DNA from: Salaquimonas sp.
GTDB lineage: Bacteria > Pseudomonadota > Alphaproteobacteria > Rhizobiales > Rhizobiaceae
Direction of reading: 5' to 3'
Length of the DNA stretch: 43,789 nucleotides
NCBI GenBank assembly: GCA_022340185.1
Contig: JAJDOK010000126.1
Span: 1-43,789, forward strand
The notes under the pieces are model-generated. The model was not told the DNA's origin and did no database searches. It saw only the letters and a program-made list of their open reading frames with translations. This document shows positions 1-8,267 of this stretch, piece after piece; position 1 is the stretch's first letter, and each line of letters starts with the position of its first letter. The translations under genes and the position numbers were made by a program.

Positions 1-216
1 GAGCCAATCCGCGGAAAGCATTAGGGCCAGCGGTCATACGCGCCGCACAAACAGGTCGGACACATGACAGCACCCATCCATCGCTGCGAAATCAAGCCAG
101 AAAATCCTTGCCAAAACCGCGCCGTCCACACATGACCCAAAGGCGAAGTTTACGATCTGGTCACGACCGCGGCAAATCGCTGGCGCACGCGGCGGCTGTC
201 CTGTAAGCAATCGCTC

Positions 217-1977
217 ATGTCGGACAAAGGTGCAACACGGCGCTTGGCGGCCATTATGGTAGCTGACGTCGTTGGTTATTCGCGAATGATGGGCGCCGAC
301 GACAGCGGCACCCTGGCCGCGCTCAAACACCACCGCGAAACGCTCTTTGACCCGGTGGTGGCCGCGCACAATGGCCGGATAGTCAAGCTGATCGGCGACG
401 GAACGCTGGTCGAGTTTGCAAGTGTCATCGATGCCGTCAACTGTGCGTTGGCGATTCAGCGTGGCGTGCCGCGGCAAGCGAAATCGGACAACACAATTAC
501 GCTCAGGATCGGTGTCAATCTCGGCGACGTCATTATCGACGGCGACGATATTTATGGCGATGGCGTCAATGTCGCCGCCCGTTTGGAGCCGTTGGCCGAG
601 CCTGGCGGCATCTGCATCGCATCGATCGTCAATGAAAGCGTGGCAAATCGGGTTGGCGTCCAATTCGTCGACGGCGGCGAGGTGCGGCTCAAAAACTTTG
701 ATCGCCCAATACGCATCTGGAAATGGCACCCCGAAACGGACGATGGCCCGGCGGCGGCGCGCTCAGCGGCGACAGGCGTCGGGCGTCCGGACAAGCCGTC
801 GATTGCCGTCCTCCCTTTTGCCAACATGTCAGGGGAACCGGAACAGGAATATTTTTCCGACGGGATTACCGACGACATCATAACCGACCTGTCAAAAGTC
901 GCCGGTCTTCTGGTGATCGCCCGCAATTCAAGCTTTGCCTACAAAGGCAAAAATGTGGACATCCGAACGGTCGGCCGCGATCTTGGCGTTCGTACGGTGC
1001 TGGAAGGCAGCGTTCGCCGGGCCGGCGATCGTGTGCGGATCACGGCGCAATTGATCGACGCAGTGACTGGCGGGCATTTGTGGGCGGAACGTTACGATCG
1101 AGACCTCACCGATATCTTCGCCGTGCAGGACGAAGTCACCCTGCAGATCATAAGCGCGCTGAAAGTCACCCTGAGCGCCGCCGAGAAGGCGCGCGTTGTC
1201 GAGTCAGAAACCAGCAATGTCGAAGCGCATGACGCATTCCTGCGGGGACGCGAACTCATCCTGGCTGCAACAAAGGATCGCGGCTCATACGAACTTGCAA
1301 TCAAATCCTTCAACAAGGCCATAGCCCTGGATCCGGATTATGGCGCCCCGTATGCAGGACTCGCGATGGCCCACAATGTCGATTATCACAATCATATTAC
1401 GGATGACGGCAATAACGCGCTCGACATTGCGGCAGGCTTCGCCGCTGAGGCTATCGCGCGCAGTCCAAACGATCCATTCGCGCTTTTTGTCGCCGCGATA
1501 GTGGCAACCTTCCGGGGCAGATTTGAAGACGCAGCGACCTGGGCCGATGCAGCAGTGGTAATAAGTCCGAACTACGCCCCTGCCCACATGGCCCGAGGGA
1601 CGACCGACGTGTATTCGGGCAATCCTCTTTCCGCGATTCCGCAGATCGAATTGGCGATCCGTCTGGATCCGCTTCACAACCAGCAATATCTCCATTTCGT
1701 TGGCACAGCCTATTTGACCGCTGGAAGATACGAAGCAGCCGCAGCGGTTTTCAAAGAACGGATCAGGGTCGTCCCAGGGTCCGATCTGTCGCGAGCGTTC
1801 CTGGCCTCGGCCCTTGGCCATGCCGGACAGATTGCCGAGGCGCGGGAGATCTGGCGCGAGATGATGACAATCAATCCGAAATATTCATTCGACGAACATG
1901 TTGGCCGTTTGCCTTTCAAAAACCAGGCCGATGTCGATCGGATCCGGGAGGGGCTGACCAAGGCGGGGTTGACCTGA
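217..1977 (+). CDS. Class III adenylate/guanylate cyclase with FlgO-like and TPR regions
   Basis: 586 aa. The N-terminal part (about residues 8-175) is a class III nucleotide cyclase domain: it opens with a metal-binding Asp (D17, in VADVVGYSRMM) and has a second one at D61 (LIGDGTLVEF). Residues about 195-315 match the TolB/FlgO-like region common in rhizobial cyclases (KPSIAVLPFANMSGEPEQEY, followed by an FSDGITDDI element). The remainder is helical with TPR-like repeats (for example AIALDPDYGAPYAGLAMAHN). No transmembrane segment is evident, so it should be cytoplasmic. It probably makes cAMP or cGMP in response to a partner bound by the TPR part; the substrate cannot be read with confidence. 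Rhizobia carry many paralogues of this architecture. It stands alone, with only a weak ribosome site before the ATG. Confidence 0.9.
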   Translation: MSDKGATRRLAAIMVADVVGYSRMMGADDSGTLAALKHHRETLFDPVVAAHNGRIVKLIGDGTLVEFASVIDAVNCALAIQRGVPRQAKSDNTITLRIGVNLGDVIIDGDDIYGDGVNVAARLEPLAEPGGICIASIVNESVANRVGVQFVDGGEVRLKNFDRPIRIWKWHPETDDGPAAARSAATGVGRPDKPSIAVLPFANMSGEPEQEYFSDGITDDIITDLSKVAGLLVIARNSSFAYKGKNVDIRTVGRDLGVRTVLEGSVRRAGDRVRITAQLIDAVTGGHLWAERYDRDLTDIFAVQDEVTLQIISALKVTLSAAEKARVVESETSNVEAHDAFLRGRELILAATKDRGSYELAIKSFNKAIALDPDYGAPYAGLAMAHNVDYHNHITDDGNNALDIAAGFAAEAIARSPNDPFALFVAAIVATFRGRFEDAATWADAAVVISPNYAPAHMARGTTDVYSGNPLSAIPQIELAIRLDPLHNQQYLHFVGTAYLTAGRYEAAAAVFKERIRVVPGSDLSRAFLASALGHAGQIAEAREIWREMMTINPKYSFDEHVGRLPFKNQADVDRIREGLTKAGLT

Positions 1978-2431
1978 CCAAACTGGCTTTTTGTGCTTTC
2001 GAATGTATGAAAACGGCACATTTTTCGCATTGGTTCGGTGCCGCTGCCGGAATATGTCGGGTCATCGGTAATGTCCGCTTTTCCGTCCAAAGCACGCCGA
2101 TTGATGCCGTTCGTCCGGGTCAGAATTAATGGGTCCTGAGCCTAGTCAAGTCACTTGCCATCGGCAGCGTGACCGAAATATTGCAAGGCGTTGATCCTCG
2201 TTTTACAGATGTGATAATTGTTGAAACGCCGTGGCGTATTGCGAGCCCGGTCGGATTGAGGATCCTGCTGTAGAGGGTATGGATTTCGGCCCTGATACCG
2301 AGCGATGGTGAACATTTAATCGGCAGGTCGAGGATACGAATTCCCCAGCGCCCACCAAAAATATTCAGTGACCGTGCCTGCACTTGAATTCTGGTTATGG
2401 TGTGCAAACTGGACTGGAGCAAAATACGGTC
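1978..2431. other. Intergenic stretch without a convincing gene
   Basis: About 450 bases between the cyclase and a small minus-strand gene. It is less GC-rich than its surroundings. A minus-strand reading frame at 2126-2422 is open, but its composition is not protein-like, it has no ribosome site and it resembles no family I recognise. A short inverted repeat (CGGCAC at 2014-2019 and GTGCCG at 2038-2043) has an 18-base loop and no T-run, so it is not called a terminator. The stretch could be decayed coding sequence or the regulatory region of neighbours. Confidence 0.4.
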
Positions 2432-2611
2432 CTACCCGCCGTAGAAAACCGACCTCGCCCATTGCTTGAAATCGCGGCTAAGCTCCGCCGCGCTGTTCTG
2501 CGTCCATGTCAGAACTGCGGAGGTATTCCGGCCACGGGCCAGCGCCTGATCGGCCACTACCAGCGCCATGACCAATATCAACACGGCAACAACGAAGCGC
2601 ATGGGTTTCAT
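2432..2611 (-). CDS. Small exported hypothetical protein
   Basis: 59 aa read from the ATG at 2611. It begins with a classical signal peptide: a basic N-terminus (MKPMR), a hydrophobic core (VVAVLILVMALVVA), then a likely cleavage site at DQALA-RG. The mature part of roughly 35 residues is polar with two tryptophans and no cysteines. The frame extends upstream to 2671, but that extension would bury the signal peptide, so the internal ATG is preferred. No good ribosome site is visible, which lowers confidence. No family recognised; the likely location is the periplasm or outside. Confidence 0.5.
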   Translation of the reverse strand: MKPMRFVVAVLILVMALVVADQALARGRNTSAVLTWTQNSAAELSRDFKQWARSVFYGG

Positions 2612-2802
2612 GATACATGTATTTGTTAAACAAAGATTGATGACGCCGCGAAAAAATGCAGCCAACTTCACTTATCCGGTCGGTGGCGCGCCTGGCGGAA
2701 TCGCGCTTCCCGTCGCGATCCGTCACGCCATTCACTTTCGCCGGTCGCAGGCGTAGGATACACGCCATCGCATCGTGTCCCATGCAAGGGAGGATTGAAG
2801 CC

Positions 2803-3093
2803 ATGCGTGTCAAATTCCTGCCATTGGCATTTGCCGCAGTTCTGGCGCTGGCCCTGCCGGCGGCCACCGTCCCGTCGCAGGCCGGAGAACTGCTCGCCCT
2901 GGCCGCGCCAAATGCTTCACAGGCAACCGGCAAGGTGCTGGATTTCGGAAGTGGACAGCGCTACGCGCTGAACGCCTGCGGTCTGTGCACGGATGTGGAC
3001 TGCTGCGGCGGCGCGGAAAATGGCTGGAAACTGTGCAAATCCGACTGCCCTTCCGGCCAGTACCGCTGCGAACAGGTCGCCGTGTGCGAATAG
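2803..3093 (+). CDS. Cysteine-rich exported small protein
   Basis: 96 aa. The ATG at 2803 is preceded by AGGGAGG at 2787-2793 with good spacing, which decides against the longer frame opening at 2656. A signal peptide (MRVKFLPLAFAAVLALALPA, cleavage probably after PSQA) is followed by a linker and a C-terminal domain of about 40 residues with eight cysteines, including a CxxCx4CC cluster and a final VCE. Eight cysteines in an exported domain suggest four disulfides or metal binding; which of these applies is inference. I do not recognise the family. A 7-bp inverted repeat follows four bases after the stop codon. Confidence 0.75.
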   Translation: MRVKFLPLAFAAVLALALPAATVPSQAGELLALAAPNASQATGKVLDFGSGQRYALNACGLCTDVDCCGGAENGWKLCKSDCPSGQYRCEQVAVCE

Positions 3094-3096
3094 CGA

Positions 3097-3122
3097 CGAT
3101 CAGGACGGCTGCCGGCTGATCG
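3097..3122 (+). terminator. Hairpin just after the Cys-rich gene
   Basis: CGATCAG (3097-3103) pairs perfectly with CTGATCG (3116-3122), with further GGC/GCC pairing possible inside the loop. It starts four bases after the stop codon. There is no strong T-run behind it, so it may be a weak intrinsic terminator or an mRNA 3' end. Confidence 0.45.
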
Positions 3123-3352
3123 AAGATTTACCGAATAGGGAATATTGCCATGCGATTGGCAATGGCTGCCGTAACTCGTGATTGACACTGAAGCTGCCCG
3201 GCGCTAGCCGGGAATTCGCGGTTGCGCAGCGATGGCGTCGTTGCCCGAACTCCGGGATCACACGTAGATTCAACAATGATCAACCCTGTCCTGTACGCCC
3301 GGATGGAATGCCAGCCGAGATTGTGTTGAATCCGGTGGGTGCGAGGTACGAC

Positions 3353-4591
3353 ATGCAAGACACAAGCGAACGCCCCCAGACCTTTGTCTGCCACAACGGC
3401 GAAAAGGTGCGCCTGCCCTTTTCGCACGACGAGTTTGGTCGCCGCATGGCCAATCTGCGCGCGATCATGACCAGGCAGGACGTGCCGGTCGTGCTGCTGA
3501 CCTCGATGCACAACATCGCCTATTTCTCCGGATTCCTCTATTGCAGTTTCGGCCGGCCTTATGGCTTCGTGGTCACGCATGACAGCTGCATGCTGCTGTC
3601 CGCCAACATCGATGGCGGTCAGCCCTGGCGCCGCTCTGCCTGCGGAAACATCATCTACACCGACTGGCGGCGCGACAATTTCTGGCGCGCCGTTGCCGAA
3701 CAGATCCACGATGCCGGACTTGCCCAGGGTGCCGGTCGTCTCGGCATCGAGGGCGATCATCTGACGCTGTCCATGCGCGACAAGGCCATCGAGTTCCTTG
3801 GCGAACCGGAACTGGTCGATATCGCGCCGGCCGCCATGGCATCGCGCATGCACAAATCCTCCGAGGAGCGCGCGCTGATTCGCGAAGGCGCGCGCATTGC
3901 CGATATCGGAGGCGCGGCCATTCGCGAGGCGATCCGTCCCGGTGTTCGCGAGATCGACGTGGCGATGGCCGGCCGCGACGCCATGGAACTCGAGATCGCC
4001 GACACCTTCCCCAATGGCGAATTGCGCGACACCTGGGTATGGTTCCAGTCCGGCTTCAACACCGACGGCGCACACAATCCCGTCACGACGCGCCGGCTGA
4101 AGGCGGGCGACCTTCTGAGCCTCAATGCCTTCCCGATGATATCCGGCTATTACACCGCGCTGGAGCGTACGCTGTTTCTGGGCGAGCCGGATGCGGCAAC
4201 CCTGGAATTGTGGAAGGCAAATGTCGCCGCCCACGAACTGGGTCTTTCGCTGATCAGGCCGGGCGCGACCTGTTCAGGCATCACTGCCGAACTGAACCGT
4301 TTTTTCGAAGATCGCGACCTGCTGCGCTATCGCTCCTTCGGCTATGGCCATTCCTTCGGAGTGCTCAGCCATTATTACGGCCGAGAAGCGGGACTGGAAC
4401 TGCGCGAGGACATTGACACCGAACTGAAACCCGGCATGGTCATATCCATGGAGCCGATGCTGTGGGTACCGGAGGACACGCCCGGCGCCGGCGGCTATCG
4501 CGAGCACGATATCCTGATCGTCAATGAAGACGGTGCGGAAAACATCACCAGCTTTCCCTACGGCCCGGAAACCAACATCATCGCGGTATAA
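3353..4591 (+). CDS. Creatinase (creatine amidinohydrolase)
   Basis: 412 aa, close to the roughly 400 of known creatinases. It hydrolyses creatine to sarcosine and urea. The M24 pita-bread fold is shared with prolidases, but this sequence follows Pseudomonas creatinase nearly motif for motif as I remember it: FLYCSFGRPY, SANIDGGQPWRR, NTDGAHNPVTT with the catalytic-type His at 241, GYYTALERTLFL, FGYGHSFG, then SHYYGREAGLELRED, and a C-terminal ENITSFPYGPE. The residues that bind metals in true M24 peptidases are not conserved, as expected for creatinase. The ATG at 3353 has GAGG six bases upstream and is chosen over the longer frame from 3182. No sarcosine oxidase, creatininase or urease is in the window. 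It converges on the sulfatase-fold gene with only 23 bases between. Confidence 0.87.
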   Translation: MQDTSERPQTFVCHNGEKVRLPFSHDEFGRRMANLRAIMTRQDVPVVLLTSMHNIAYFSGFLYCSFGRPYGFVVTHDSCMLLSANIDGGQPWRRSACGNIIYTDWRRDNFWRAVAEQIHDAGLAQGAGRLGIEGDHLTLSMRDKAIEFLGEPELVDIAPAAMASRMHKSSEERALIREGARIADIGGAAIREAIRPGVREIDVAMAGRDAMELEIADTFPNGELRDTWVWFQSGFNTDGAHNPVTTRRLKAGDLLSLNAFPMISGYYTALERTLFLGEPDAATLELWKANVAAHELGLSLIRPGATCSGITAELNRFFEDRDLLRYRSFGYGHSFGVLSHYYGREAGLELREDIDTELKPGMVISMEPMLWVPEDTPGAGGYREHDILIVNEDGAENITSFPYGPETNIIAV

Positions 4592-4614
4592 GGCGAAGGC
4601 AGGCAAGCCGCCCC

Positions 4615-6135
4615 TCACACCCCGATCGCATAACCCGTCAGCCGGCGGTCGGCGCGCGCCATGCGCCGGTCGAGCATTCTGGCCCGCAGGCGGCTGATCT
4701 CGCCGGCAAATGCCGGATCGCCCGCCAGATCGGTTGTTTCGCCCGGGTCGTTTTCAAGATCGAACAGCATCGGCGGCAGTCCGCCATTGAAATGAACGTA
4801 TTTCCAGCGTTCCTCACGCAGGATCGCGGCATTGCACTGGTGTTCGTCCAGCCCGAAATGGCGCTGGAACCGCGTCGGCTTGTTCGGGTGCGACAGATCG
4901 ATCTCCATGAAGGCGGCGTCGCGCCAGGCCGTCGTTCCGCCTTCGAGCCATGGCGCCAGCGAGCGCCCGTCCATTGCCGGCGGCGGTTCAAGCCCGATCC
5001 ATTCCAGGATCGTCGGCGTCACATCGACGGATTCGGTGATTGCGCTCACCTTGCGCCCGGCAACACGCGGATTGCGCGGATCGCGGATGATCAGCGGCAC
5101 GTGCCAGGCCGGTTCGAACACGCTGTCCTTGCCCCACATCTTCTTGTCGCCCAGCATCTCGCCATGATCGCCGGTGACGATCACCAACGTATCGTCGCGC
5201 TGGCCGGTCGCGTCCAGCCAGTCGAGCAGGCGACCGATATGGTGGTCGACTTCGGCGATCAGCCCGAGATAGACGGCACGGATTTCGGCAGACTTCGCCG
5301 CATCGAGATTCGCGCAATCGCCATCGAAACCCCAGTAGAGCGACTTTTGTGTCGGCGTAGAAAACCAGGCATCCATGAAGGGATGGTCCGGCCTGGAACC
5401 GTCCGGCGGCGGGATGGAACCGGGCGCCACCAGCCGGTTATAGGGGGTCGGCGCTACAAAGGGCGGATGCGGCCGGATATAGGTGACATGCGCGAACCAT
5501 GGCTCGAACGCGCGCGCCGTCATCGCCGCCAGCGTACGGTCGGTCAGATAGGCCGTGTCGCTGTCTTCCTCGCTGTAGAGCGCGGGGTCGCTGATCGCCG
5601 GTGCGGCGCCATTCGGCGAGACGGGTTTGTAGATGTCCGGCAGGGCATGGTCGTGCGGCGGGCGTACGCGATAGCCCTTCGACAGCAGGTAGGCCGGCCA
5701 TTCCCTGCCCTCCTCCAGCCGCATCTCGACGATCTCGCGGAACCCCTTCGCGATCTTCTCGTAGCCTTGCAGATCCGGATCGCCCGGGTCGAGTTCGGTC
5801 GGGTCTGGCGTCGTGTCGGTATAGCCGAACAATAGCGGCTCATAGCCGGACTTGCGCGCCTCGCTGGCGACCGTCGCGTGATGGTGCGCCAGCGGCGTAC
5901 CGTTGCGGATCGAGCGATGGTTCATCGCATAAAGCCCGGTGAGCAGACTCGCCCGTGCCGGTCCGCACGGCACCGTCACGGTGAAATGGTTCCCGAAGGT
6001 TACCCCCTCGGCTTTCAGCCGGTCGAGATTGGGCGTCGGCGCCAGTCCGGCCAGACCATTGTCGTTTCGCGCGCCATCGAGCGCGTCGGCGCGTATCTGG
6101 TCGATGACGACAAAGAGAACCTTGCCCTTGTGCAT
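4615..6135 (-). CDS. Phosphonate monoester hydrolase-like enzyme (sulfatase superfamily)
   Basis: 506 aa. An alkaline-phosphatase/sulfatase fold hydrolase. D12 is the first metal ligand, and C57 in the CGPAR motif would be matured to formylglycine, the nucleophile. The surrounding signature (TVPCGPARASLLTG, LYAMNHRSI, GYTDTTPDP, IRPHPPFVAP, TGDHGEMLGD) resembles Rhizobium and Burkholderia phosphonate monoester hydrolases/phosphodiesterases more than choline sulfatase, which has CSPSR. Family members hydrolyse phosphonate monoesters and phosphodiesters and often sulfate esters too, so the natural substrate is not fixed. No signal peptide: cytoplasmic. It is the last gene of the ABC transporter operon (87 bases after the second ATPase), suggesting it acts on the imported compound. 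Maturation would need a formylglycine-generating enzyme or anaerobic sulfatase-maturating enzyme encoded elsewhere. Confidence 0.8.
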   Translation of the reverse strand: MHKGKVLFVVIDQIRADALDGARNDNGLAGLAPTPNLDRLKAEGVTFGNHFTVTVPCGPARASLLTGLYAMNHRSIRNGTPLAHHHATVASEARKSGYEPLLFGYTDTTPDPTELDPGDPDLQGYEKIAKGFREIVEMRLEEGREWPAYLLSKGYRVRPPHDHALPDIYKPVSPNGAAPAISDPALYSEEDSDTAYLTDRTLAAMTARAFEPWFAHVTYIRPHPPFVAPTPYNRLVAPGSIPPPDGSRPDHPFMDAWFSTPTQKSLYWGFDGDCANLDAAKSAEIRAVYLGLIAEVDHHIGRLLDWLDATGQRDDTLVIVTGDHGEMLGDKKMWGKDSVFEPAWHVPLIIRDPRNPRVAGRKVSAITESVDVTPTILEWIGLEPPPAMDGRSLAPWLEGGTTAWRDAAFMEIDLSHPNKPTRFQRHFGLDEHQCNAAILREERWKYVHFNGGLPPMLFDLENDPGETTDLAGDPAFAGEISRLRARMLDRRMARADRRLTGYAIGV

Positions 6136-6222
6136 GGTCGATCCGTTGAATGGTTGAACGCACGCGACTTGCCGCCGATGCGCAAAGTTGGCAGCGTTTG
6201 GAGATTATCAGATCGCGCCTGT

Positions 6223-7269
6223 TCAGGCAGCCCTGCCGCCATGTTCGCGCGTGAAATCGAATTCCTCGGCGAAATGGCACGCGCCGAAATGATCGTCATC
6301 GAACTCGCGCAATTGCGGTTCTTCTTGTCTGCACAGGTCCCTGGCGAAAGGACAGCGCGTATGAAAGGTGCAGCCGGGCGGCGGATTGGTCGGCGACGGA
6401 ATTTCCCCTTCCAGCTTCTGCCCGCCGGCGCGGTCGTCGGGGTCGAGCGAGGGAATGGCTGACAGAAGCGCGCTGGTATAGGGGTGTCGCGGATGCGAGA
6501 ACAGTTTGTCTGTCGGCGCCGTCTCGACCAGCCTTCCCAGATACATCACCGCGACATGGTCGCAGATATGCGCCACCACGCTCAGATCGTGACTGATGAA
6601 CAGGAAGGAGATGCCGAGATCGCGCTGGAAGCCCTTCAACAAATTCAGCACGTCGGCCTGGATCGAGACGTCGAGCGCGGCGACGGCTTCATCGGCGACC
6701 ACGAAACCCGGACTGGAAACGAGCGCGCGCGCGATCGCGATACGCTGGCGCTGCCCGCCGGAAAAGGCGTGTGGAAAGCGCCGCAGATGTTCCAGATTGA
6801 GCCGGCACTTGGCCGCGATTTCGCGCACTCTTTCATTGGTTTCGTCACGCGATGAGGTCAACTTCATCACTTCGAGCGGTTCGGCGATGATATCGCGTAC
6901 CGTCATGCGCGGACTGAGCGAGGCGTAAGGGTCCTGGAAGATGAGTTGCGCGCGCTTGCGGTAATCCTGCAACTCCTTCCCCTTTAACTCGGCGATGTTG
7001 TAGTCGACCTCGCCATCGGCGAATTCGGCCGTGCCGCGCGAGATCGGTGCCGCTTTCAGCAATGCGCGCCCAAGCGTCGTCTTGCCCGAGCCCGATTCGC
7101 CCACCAGGCCGAAAAACGTGCCCAGTTTGATCTCCAGCGTAACGCCGTCAACGGCCTTCAACACATGCTTTTCGGCAAACCATCCGCCGCGCAGCGGAAA
7201 ATGCACCGCGAGATCGCGCACCGAGATCAGCGTTTGCTTGTTATCGCCATTGTTCACAATCTCATTCAT
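6223..7269 (-). CDS. Dpp/Opp-type ABC transporter ATPase (second)
   Basis: 348 aa. Walker A GESGSGKTT, Q-loop FQDPYASLSP, signature FSGGQRQRIAIARAL, and a Walker B region where the usual DEP is DEA (VVADEAVAALDVSIQA); both acidic residues remain. The C-terminal oligopeptide-transporter extension carries the Cys motif GCTFHTRCPFA, typical of DppF/OppF. It energises import together with the ATPase encoded just upstream, whose stop overlaps this start by four bases. It is part of the binding protein-permease-permease-ATPase-ATPase-hydrolase operon. The substrate is unknown; family membership alone does not imply peptides. Confidence 0.92.
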   Translation of the reverse strand: MNEIVNNGDNKQTLISVRDLAVHFPLRGGWFAEKHVLKAVDGVTLEIKLGTFFGLVGESGSGKTTLGRALLKAAPISRGTAEFADGEVDYNIAELKGKELQDYRKRAQLIFQDPYASLSPRMTVRDIIAEPLEVMKLTSSRDETNERVREIAAKCRLNLEHLRRFPHAFSGGQRQRIAIARALVSSPGFVVADEAVAALDVSIQADVLNLLKGFQRDLGISFLFISHDLSVVAHICDHVAVMYLGRLVETAPTDKLFSHPRHPYTSALLSAIPSLDPDDRAGGQKLEGEIPSPTNPPPGCTFHTRCPFARDLCRQEEPQLREFDDDHFGACHFAEEFDFTREHGGRAA

Positions 7270-8267
7270 GCCTTGACCGCCTCTTCTTCAAGAAGCAGGC
7301 AGGCCGCCTCGTGCCCCTCGCCAACGTATGAATAGTCCGGAATCCGCGTCTGGCATGGTGTGCCGAGCGAGACCGAGCAGCGCGTGTTGAACACACAGCC
7401 AGATGGCCGTTCCAGCGGTGAGGGAATATCGCCCGGCACCGGCGTCAGTTCGGCGCTGAGATTGTCCAGCTTCGGCAGGGCGTTGAGCAGGCCCTTCGTA
7501 TAGGGATGCGCCGGGGTCTTGATCACCTGGCGCACCGTGCCGGTTTCGACCAGCCGGCCAAGATACATCACCGCTACCCGGTCGGCCGTCTGCGCGATGA
7601 CGCCGAGATCATGAGTGATGAACACGATGCCCATGCCGAAATCGGCGACAAGGTCCTTCATCAGATCGATGACCTGAGCCTGGATGGTAACGTCGAGCGC
7701 CGTGGTCGGTTCATCCGCGATCAGCAGTTTTGGCCTGGTCGACAATGCCATGGCGATCATGGCGCGCTGGCGCATGCCGCCTGACAGTTCGAAAGCATAT
7801 TGGCCGAAGCGCTTGGAAGCATCGGAAATGCCGACGCGCTCGAGCATCTCGATCGAGATGGTGGTCGCCTCCTTTTCGTTGGCGACCTTGCGGTGCAGGA
7901 GGAGCTGTTCGACCATCTGGTCGCCGATGGTGATCGCCGGCGCAAACGAGGCCATCGGTTCCTGGAAGATCATCGAGATCGCGCCGCCGCGCACGATCTG
8001 CATCCCTCTTCCGGGTCTGAGCTTCAGCACGTCGACCGGTCCGCTGTCGAGATTCAGTATAATCCGGCTCTTCGGTCCGTAAACCGCATTGTCGGGATTG
8101 AGTCGCATCAGGGATTTGGCCGTCACCGACTTGCCCGATCCGGATTCGCCGACAAGCCCCATGATCTCGCCCGGTTCGAGCGAGAACGACACGTCGTCGA
8201 CGGCGGTGATCAACCCTTCATCCGTCCTGAACTGAAGGGTCAGGTTTTCAACGTCGATGAGGCTCAT
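7266..8267 (-). CDS. Dpp/Opp-type ABC transporter ATPase (first)
   Basis: 333 aa. Walker A GESGSGKSV, signature LSGGMRQRAMIAMAL, Walker B LLIADEPTTALDVTIQAQ, H-loop FITHDLGV, and the C-terminal oligopeptide-transporter extension with GCVFNTRC, as in DppD/OppD. Peripheral to the inner membrane, it hydrolyses ATP with its partner at 6223-7269. It overlaps both neighbours by four bases (ATGA junctions at 8264-8267 and 7266-7269), indicating translational coupling. Confidence 0.93.
   Translation of the reverse strand: MSLIDVENLTLQFRTDEGLITAVDDVSFSLEPGEIMGLVGESGSGKSVTAKSLMRLNPDNAVYGPKSRIILNLDSGPVDVLKLRPGRGMQIVRGGAISMIFQEPMASFAPAITIGDQMVEQLLLHRKVANEKEATTISIEMLERVGISDASKRFGQYAFELSGGMRQRAMIAMALSTRPKLLIADEPTTALDVTIQAQVIDLMKDLVADFGMGIVFITHDLGVIAQTADRVAVMYLGRLVETGTVRQVIKTPAHPYTKGLLNALPKLDNLSAELTPVPGDIPSPLERPSGCVFNTRCSVSLGTPCQTRIPDYSYVGEGHEAACLLLEEEAVKA

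Noticed and set aside
2014..2043. Terminator after the cyclase gene
   Set aside because: A 6-bp inverted repeat with an 18-base loop and no following T-run is too weak.
2126..2422. 98-residue minus-strand frame in the gap after the cyclase
   Set aside because: No ribosome site, no recognisable domain and no neighbour context; treated as non-coding.
3353..4591. Xaa-Pro aminopeptidase (M24)
   Set aside because: Creatinase-specific blocks are present and the peptidase metal ligands are not; only the fold is shared.
4615..6135. Choline sulfatase or aryl sulfatase
   Set aside because: The CGPAR motif and flanking blocks follow phosphonate monoester hydrolases rather than the CSPSR of choline sulfatase; sulfatase side activity is not excluded.
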